Source of the DNA: Drosophila miranda
Taxonomy: Eukaryota; Arthropoda; Insecta; Diptera; Drosophilidae
Direction of reading: 5' to 3'
Assembly (NCBI RefSeq): GCF_003369915.1
Contig: NC_046674.1
Span: 31,747,657-31,811,656 of the forward strand
Length of the DNA: 64,000 nucleotides
The number at the start of each line of letters is the position of its first letter. Position 1 is the stretch's first letter. The position numbers and the translations under genes are program-made. The notes under the pieces are model-generated. The model saw only the letters and a program-made list of their open reading frames with translations. It was not told the origin of the DNA and ran no database searches. Below are positions 57,877-64,000 of the stretch, piece after piece.

Positions 57877-60232
57877 GTCCGGCGAACCTGTCGAGAGTCC
57901 GCATTCTCTCCTGAGAAGCCGTCACATCGGAGAAGGTCCAGTCGCCATCCGTGTACTGCACTCCAAGTCCATCGAGGTCTCGCAAGTCTGCATAGAGGGG
58001 ACAAGCACATAGGAAGTGCTGGCAATCCTCGCGTTCTGCGCCGCATAGACATGCTGGCGTGTCGCTAAGGCTTCTTCCATGCAGAAATGCATTGAGCGAT
58101 CCGTGGCCCGTCAGCAGGAACCCAGCGTGAAGCCAAACCTTCGTTCGCTGTAGAAGCCTGCGTTCGGAATGAAGCGTTGCGTCACCTGGGGAGTCACCAT
58201 CATCCCATCTGCGTTGCCACTCGCACAACAGGACTTCGTCTAGTGCCAAATCTTCGCCGTACAGCCAATCGCTCTCCTCCAGCGGGTAGTCACGCTTTAG
58301 TTTGAAGCTGATTGCCAGGCGTCTGGCAACCAGATCAAACGGAGGGGCTCCAGCAACTACTTGTAGTTCCATGGTGGACACTGTTCGGCATACCGGCAGG
58401 CATCTAATCAGGATAATCCTTTGGCACGCAAGCAGATGCCTCCTGGCAACCACTTGTGTCGTCGCCACGACAGACCAAACCGAGGCACCATGAGTCCGGC
58501 ATATATTGTCCGCTTAGTGCGGGGACTGAGACCCCAGTCGACCCGCAGTATGCGCGACATTGCCCCTACGACTCCAGTCAGCTTATCACGCAAGCCCGTG
58601 ATGTGCGGGAGCAAATACTTGCCCTTGTATGGCAGGCTTTCTCCAGCAAACTGTACCACTAGTGGCCGTCTAAGTATGCCTATGCGCAGCCTTTGAAACG
58701 GCAACGCCGACTTCAACACCCCAAGCGCTTACGATGGACATTAACTCACCTCCTTTTTGCTCGAGTTCTGAACGGGAATTTCCCTCGATGAGGAGGAGCA
58801 AGTCGTCAGCATAGGCCGGAACAATGGCTACTCCATGCCTACTGACGATGCTCGCACTCCGGCCGGAGAAGAAACTTCGCCACAACCTTGCTTCTCGGCA
58901 TCCCAGCTCAAGGAGGCGGCGTAGTGCAGCATTCCATTCGACGTTGTCGAAGGCTCCCTTGAAGTCCACGAAGACTCCGAGCACATATTTCGACTGGCTG
59001 GCCGAAACAGTGCTCACGACGTGTCTCCAAGCATCCTCCACACAACGTCCTTGGCGAAAGCCAAATTGCCATCTGCAGCCATCCGGAATGGTGTCCTTCA
59101 GACGATTCACCATGATCCCATCAAGCACTTTGCCCAGCACTGGCAACAGACAGATACCCCGATATGAGGTAGGATCGGTCAGGTCCTTATCGGGTCCCTT
59201 CAGGAGTGGAACCACCCTAGGATGCTTCCATTCCGTTGGGAAGTACCCTGTCTCCAGGCAGCGGGAATACATCGCTGTCATGTGCTGAGGGATGGTGCGC
59301 CACAATGCCTTGCAAATGGCACCTGTGATGCCGTCCATGTCGGGAGAGCGTCTGCTTTTCAACCTGGCGACGCATGCATCTCGCGGCTCTCGGTGTGCTG
59401 CGTCCCAGCACTCTGTCGCACACACTGTGCACTACAGAGCGCAGTGCAGACACTTGGTTGTCCAACGGCGATTCGGCGATGACTTCCGGCAATTCGGCTG
59501 TCTCCCTTACCACTTCCTCCTCAAACAAACGGCACAGGAGCAATGGGCTCAACTGCGTCGTTCGGGTCAGTCGTCACCACAACATGGGTCATGTTGTGAT
59601 CGCTGGTGTCCCATTCCTTCACTTCCCAATCGTATGTGGCCCACATAGTCGCAGCTTGGTTGACGATTGTCACATCGATATCGCTTTGGCCTCTACGGTT
59701 ATCGAATGTAAACACCCGACTGGTTTCATTGAGCACGCCGGCTCTCATATCGGTTATCCACTCAGACAGCAGCTCACCCCGTGCATAGTTAGCTTGCTCC
59801 CGATTGTGTCCGGAGAGCTTGCTAAACCACGCTGGGGATACTGCGTTCGCGTCGAGCCCAAAGATGACAGAAGTGCGGCTGCCCAGCAGCAGCACCGCAT
59901 CGAAGTAGCTGAGGTACGGCGCCAAGTCGGTGTCGAATTGGCAGTACACGGAGCATAGGAAGATTGAGCCGAATCTTCCCGTAACTCTGACGCATCCGTG
60001 GTAAGGGTCTCCATTGGCATGCAGATGGCGTCCGGTTCGTCGACGATGATAGCAGCTTTTCCTCGGCGGTCCTGGAATACTCGCATTCCAGAAGGAAGGT
60101 AATCCGCCCTGCTCCATCGACGTACGGCTCCTGGACCAGTGCGAACAGACGGCCAGAGCTGCGCATGATGGCTCCGAGTTCCATCACAGCTGCTCGGCGA
60201 CGGCCACAATTAGCTTGGATGAAGCTAAACAT
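57877..60232 (-). pseudogene. R1-type ORF2, unit 2 (deleted, 3' truncated)
   Basis: The endonuclease part (60232-59521) has a short deletion near 59996 and others near 60100. The stretch 59425-58670 encodes a reverse transcriptase with FVDFKGAFDNVEWNAALRR and the catalytic PAYADDLLLL (about 58802-58820), so this is the only unit here with that box. The C-terminus retains CLCGAEREDCQHFLCACPL and then ends at the unit junction with TPIEGAT and a stop made from leader sequence. Confidence 0.85.
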
Positions 60233-60234
60233 TA
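60230..60234 (-). promoter_or_regulatory. UAAUG stop-start between ORF1 and ORF2, unit 2
   Basis: Identical to the unit 1 junction. Confidence 0.85.
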
Positions 60235-61588
60235 ATGTCTAGCTTGCACCCTCGCCAGTACCGCTGCGTAGATCGGGCACGCCGCTGACAGCATGGAATG
60301 TGCTGCAGGGTACCCCTTGAAGCGGCAGTTGCGGTAGTCCACGGGGTTGGGACACCGTGCAACGTTGTGGCCGTTTTGTCCACACCGGTGGCACACGTTC
60401 TCCTTTAAGCGACATTGCGACACATTGTGGTCGAAGCCTGCACATCTGTGGCAGGCGTATGTTCGGACCAAGGAGCGGCAGCGGCATCTAAGCCACTTTA
60501 TATACACGTATTCGTGCAACGCCTCCTGTGCCTTCGCGTCGACCTCTAGCGTCACGTTGATCGTGGCGCTGTCGGTGACCGACCAGGGCTTACTGCCCAG
60601 GTGAACCGACTTTTTGAATTCAGCGGCAGTCATGGTTTCCTCCAGGTTCTTCGTGAAGAGCTCCTCCATGAACTCTTCAGGTGTGATGGACGTGTCCACG
60701 TCATACACCACGACCTGAGGCTTGGTCTGCGGCCTCTTCTTAACCTCCAGTCCTGCTTCCGTAAATTTACTGCTGGCCACTACCTTCCTTAGTTCGCTCA
60801 CTGAAGGGGTGCGAATAATCGCTCCTCCGCTCTTCAGCTCGCGAACCTCGTGGACGCGGACTCCAAGTGTCGGCACCACGGTCTTCTTGACTCGCTCCAC
60901 AAGCTCCTTGCTGGTCTCCTCCGGGTTCTTGCTCTTTATTAGAGCAGACCAAGTATCCCTAGGCTTTGGGATCGGTGCAGCGACGGCGCTCGGTGCGGGC
61001 AGGCCTGGGAAAGCTGTCGCATACGCAGCGGTAGTGACGACGGTGGTGCCCGTGTGGGCAGCAGCAGCGGGTCTTGGTGGAGGCGGCATCCTTGCCCTCT
61101 CCTCCAGTCGCACTTTCTCCCCAGCCAGAGCCATGACCAGCTCGTCGTACCGGTTGGTAGCGACGAGGATTGCCATGGAGGCCTCTGGCGGCATCAGCCC
61201 CTTGAGCACTGCTCCGTTTACCACATCGGCATGTGGCAGCGGCAGCGGTGGAGGCAGCGGCGGCGACAGCGGTGGTGACAGCAGTGGTGGCAGCAGCGGC
61301 GGCAGCGGAAGAGGTAGTGTGAGCGGTGGCGGCAGCGGTGGTAGTAGCGCCAGAGGTGCCTGGCGTCGCAGCAGCCTCCTCAAAGGGGAGCGATGGTGGC
61401 GGCGATCTCTCGGCTGGAATTGGCTGCTCTCCGGTTAGCCCAATCCCAAGCCCGATCTTCTTGGCTCCCTTTTTGGCGGCTGTGGATTTCGGCCGGCCCG
61501 GCCTGCGGGCGGGAACGCTCGACGACGAGCTCGCCCCTACACTATCCAGGCTAGTGTCGCTGGCGTCGGCCTCCGTATCTACTTCCAT
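60232..61588 (-). pseudogene. R1-type ORF1 (gag-like), unit 2, frameshifted
   Basis: Starts MEVDTEADASDTSLDSVGAS at 61588, with an R/K/P stretch and a long Ala/Thr repeat coded by GGC/GGT-type (plus strand) triplets at 61210-61370. The frame changes in this repeat; the downstream frame covers MPPEASMAILVATNRYDELV, the conserved middle, and three CCHC-like knuckles before TAA at 60234-60232. It is longer than the unit 1 version. Confidence 0.8.
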
Positions 61589-61617
61589 TGTCTATGTGGC
61601 TCCCTCTATCGGCGTAA

Positions 61618-64000
61618 GTCCGGCGAACCTGTCGAGAGTCCGCATTCTCTCCTGAGATGCCGTCACATCGGAGAAGGTCCAGTCGCCATCCGTGTACTGC
61701 ACTCCAAGTCCATCGAGGTCTCGCAAGTCTGCATAGAGGGGACAAGCACATAGGAAGTGCTGGCAATCCTCGCGTTCTGCGCCGCATAGACATGCTGGCG
61801 TGTCGCTAAGGCTTCTTCCATGCAGAAATGCATTGAGCGATCCGTGGCCCGTCAGCAGGAACCCAGCGTGAAGCCAAACCTTCGTTCGCTGTAGACGAAG
61901 CCTGCGTTCGGGATGAAGCGGTGCGTCACCCGAGAGTCACCATCATCCCATCTGCGTTAACACTCGCACAACAGGCCTTCGTCTAGTCGCGCCATCTTCT
62001 GCTTCCAGCAAAGATTTGCCAAATCTTCGCCGTACAGCCAATCGCTCTCCTCCAGCGGGTAGTCACGCTTTAGTTTGAAGCTGATTGCCAGCCGTCTGGC
62101 AACCAGATCAAACGGAGGGGCTCCAGCAACTACTTGTAGTTCCATGGTGGACAGTGTTCGGCATACCGGCAGGCATCTAATATTCCTTTGGCACGCAAGC
62201 AGATGCCTCCTGGCAACCACTTGTGTCGTCGCCACGACAGACCAAACCGAGGCACCATGAGTCCGGCATGTATTGTCCGCTTTGTGCGGGGACTGAGACC
62301 CCAGTCGACCCGCAGTACGCGCGACATTGCCCCTACGACTCCAGTCAGCTTATCACGCAAGCCCGTGATGTGCGGGAGCAAATACTTGCCCTTGTATGGC
62401 AGGCTTTCTCCAGCAAACTGTACCACTAGTGGCCGTCTAAGTATGCCTATGCGCAGCCTTTGAAACGGCAACGCCGACTTCAACACCCCAAGCGCTTACG
62501 ATGGACATTAACTCACCTCCTTTTTGCTCGAGCTCTGAACGGGAATTTCCCTCGATGAGGAGGAGCAAGTCGTCATTCAATTGACGTTGTCGAAGGCTCC
62601 CTTGAAGTCCACGAAGACTCCGAGCACATATTTCGACTGGCTGGCCGAAACAGTGCTCACGACGTGTTTCCAAGCCTCCTCCACACAACGTCCTTGGCGA
62701 AAGCCAAATTGCCATCTGCAGCCATCCGGAATGGTGTCCTTCAGACGATTCACCATGATCCCCTCAAGCACTTTGCCCAGCACTGGCAACACACAGATAC
62801 CCCGATATGAGGTAGGATCGGTCCGGTCCTTATCGGGTCCCTTCAGGAGTGGAACCACCCTAGGATGCTTCCATTCCGTTGGGAAGTACCCTGTCTCCAG
62901 GCAGCGGGAATACATCGATGTCATGTGCTGAGGGATGGCGCGCCACAATGCCTTGCAAATGGCACCTGTGATGCCGTTCATGTCGGGAGAGCGTCTGCTT
63001 TTCAACCTGGCGACGCATGCATCAACCTCGAAAGCTTCGAGGGCCGTTGGAGCCTGTAGACGTGCCTCCATGAATCATCTCTGTTCTCTCCTACGAAGCG
63101 TCGCCAGTTGTCTTCCTTCGTTCTCAGGATGAGCTTCTTGTACTGCGCTGAGGAGATCCTCAACGCGACCACAAGTTCCTCTGCTGCGTCGGTCTCGTGC
63201 CGACGAGCGTCCTGGAGCCTTCGCCTCAGTATCCTGACCTCTCGGCGTTTGGAGTGTAGTTCGGCAGTCCACCAAACTACTTTTCTCACGGCTCTCGGTG
63301 TGCTGCGTCCCAGCACTCTGTCGCACACACTGTGCACTACAGAGCGCAGTGCAGACACTTGGTTGTCCAACGGCGATTCGGCGATGTCTTCCGGCAATTC
63401 GGCTGTCTCCCTTACCACTTCCTCCTCAAACAATTGCCAGCGCGCATTGGAAAGCTTCCAGGACGGCACAGGAGCAATGGGCTCAACTGCGTCGTTCGGG
63501 TCAGTCGTCACCACAACATGGGTCATGTTGTGATCGCTGGTGTCCCATTCCTTCACTTCCCAATCGTATGTGGCCCACATAGTCGCAGCTTGGTTGACGA
63601 TTTTCACATCGATATCGCTTTGGCCTCTACGGTTATCGAATGTAAACACCCGACTGGCTTCATTGAGCACGCCGGCTCTCATATCGGTTATCCACTCAGA
63701 CAGCAGCTCACCCCGTGCATAGTTAGCTTGCCCCCGATTGTGTCCGGAGAGCTTGCTAAACCACGCTGGGGATACTGCGTTCGCGTCGAGCCCAAAGATG
63801 ACAGGAGTGCGGCTGTCCAGCAGCAGCACCGCATCGAAGTAGCTGAGGTACGGCGCCAAGTCGGTGTCGAATTGGCAGTACACGGAGCATAGGAAGATTG
63901 AGCCGAATCTTCCCGTAACTCTGACGCATACTCCAAAATCCGTTGTAAGGGTCTCCATTGGCATGCAGATGGCGTCCGGTTCGTCGACGATGATAGCAGC
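61618..64000 (-). mobile_element. R1-clade non-LTR unit 3 (runs off the window)
   Basis: Joined to unit 2 by the same junction as between units 1 and 2. It shares the reverse-transcriptase deletion and filler (CGTCATTCAATTGACG at 62571-62586) with unit 1. ORF1 lies beyond the right edge. Confidence 0.8.
61618..64000 (-). pseudogene. R1-type ORF2, unit 3 (partial in window, deleted)
   Basis: From 64000 leftwards the endonuclease and linker are open to 63002 (MPMETLTTD, IFGLDANAVSP, RAVRKVVWWTAEL), without the single-base loss seen in unit 1. The reverse transcriptase (63071-62577) ends at FKGAFDNVN because of the deletion before the YADD box. The 3' end stops at the unit junction. Confidence 0.8.

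Larger units (their letters stand above)
57877..61617 (-). mobile_element. R1-clade non-LTR unit 2 (3741 bp)
   Basis: A head-to-tail neighbour of unit 1. Its ORF2 is cut at the codon for the Gly-Leu after RFA and continues directly into the leader of unit 1. It keeps the reverse-transcriptase region deleted in units 1 and 3, but lacks about 270 bp at 59380 and about 35 bp near 59530. Confidence 0.8.

Overview
The window is insect DNA, almost certainly from a Drosophila of the obscura group. The genes are compact and fly-like, with short introns (56-70 bp) carrying clean GT/AG sites, and their products match fly and animal orthologues. The DNA between them is full of a DINE-1/mini-me (Helentron-type) repeat with 13-bp subterminal inverted repeats (TATACCCGATACT / AGTATCGGGTATA), a (GTCY)n microsatellite, and a 3' end reading CAACGTTCCCCCTCGTTTT. 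Species and group are inferred from memory of repeat families, not from a search.

Left part (1-35.6 kb): host genes with DINE-1 copies between them. In order: the 3' end of an RRP12-like gene (+), Tango2 (-), a TMEM68-like acyltransferase (+) with a 3.9-kb intron containing a DINE-1, ER alpha-glucosidase I (-), INO80 complex subunit C (+), a KLHDC3-like kelch protein (-), a Yippee-like zinc protein (+), and an intronless COX4-like reading frame (-) broken by a TGA in place of a conserved Trp. These are mostly unrelated housekeeping genes, not a pathway. Several intergenic spaces carry DRE motifs (TATCGATA).

Middle (23.6-26.8 kb and 35.6-45.1 kb): two near-identical copies of a composite block made of DINE-1, a 380-bp non-repeat segment, a variant DINE-1 and another DINE-1. 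The second copy is interrupted by a BEL/Pao retrotransposon whose single long gag-pol frame is open, but whose 5' LTR is missing together with about 129 bp of the host DINE-1.

Right part (45-64 kb): no host gene was recognised. It holds a reversed DINE-1, a copia relic, a full-length LOA-clade non-LTR retrotransposon (both frames open, 14-bp target-site duplication), and a head-to-tail array of at least three R1-clade non-LTR units of about 3.74 kb with identical unit-unit junctions and a UAAUG stop-start between ORF1 and ORF2. The LOA element seems to sit in the 3' untranslated part of the leftmost R1-like unit. All large coding elements here are on the minus strand. The gene-rich to repeat-only change near 38 kb resembles a border of a repeat-dense or heterochromatic domain.
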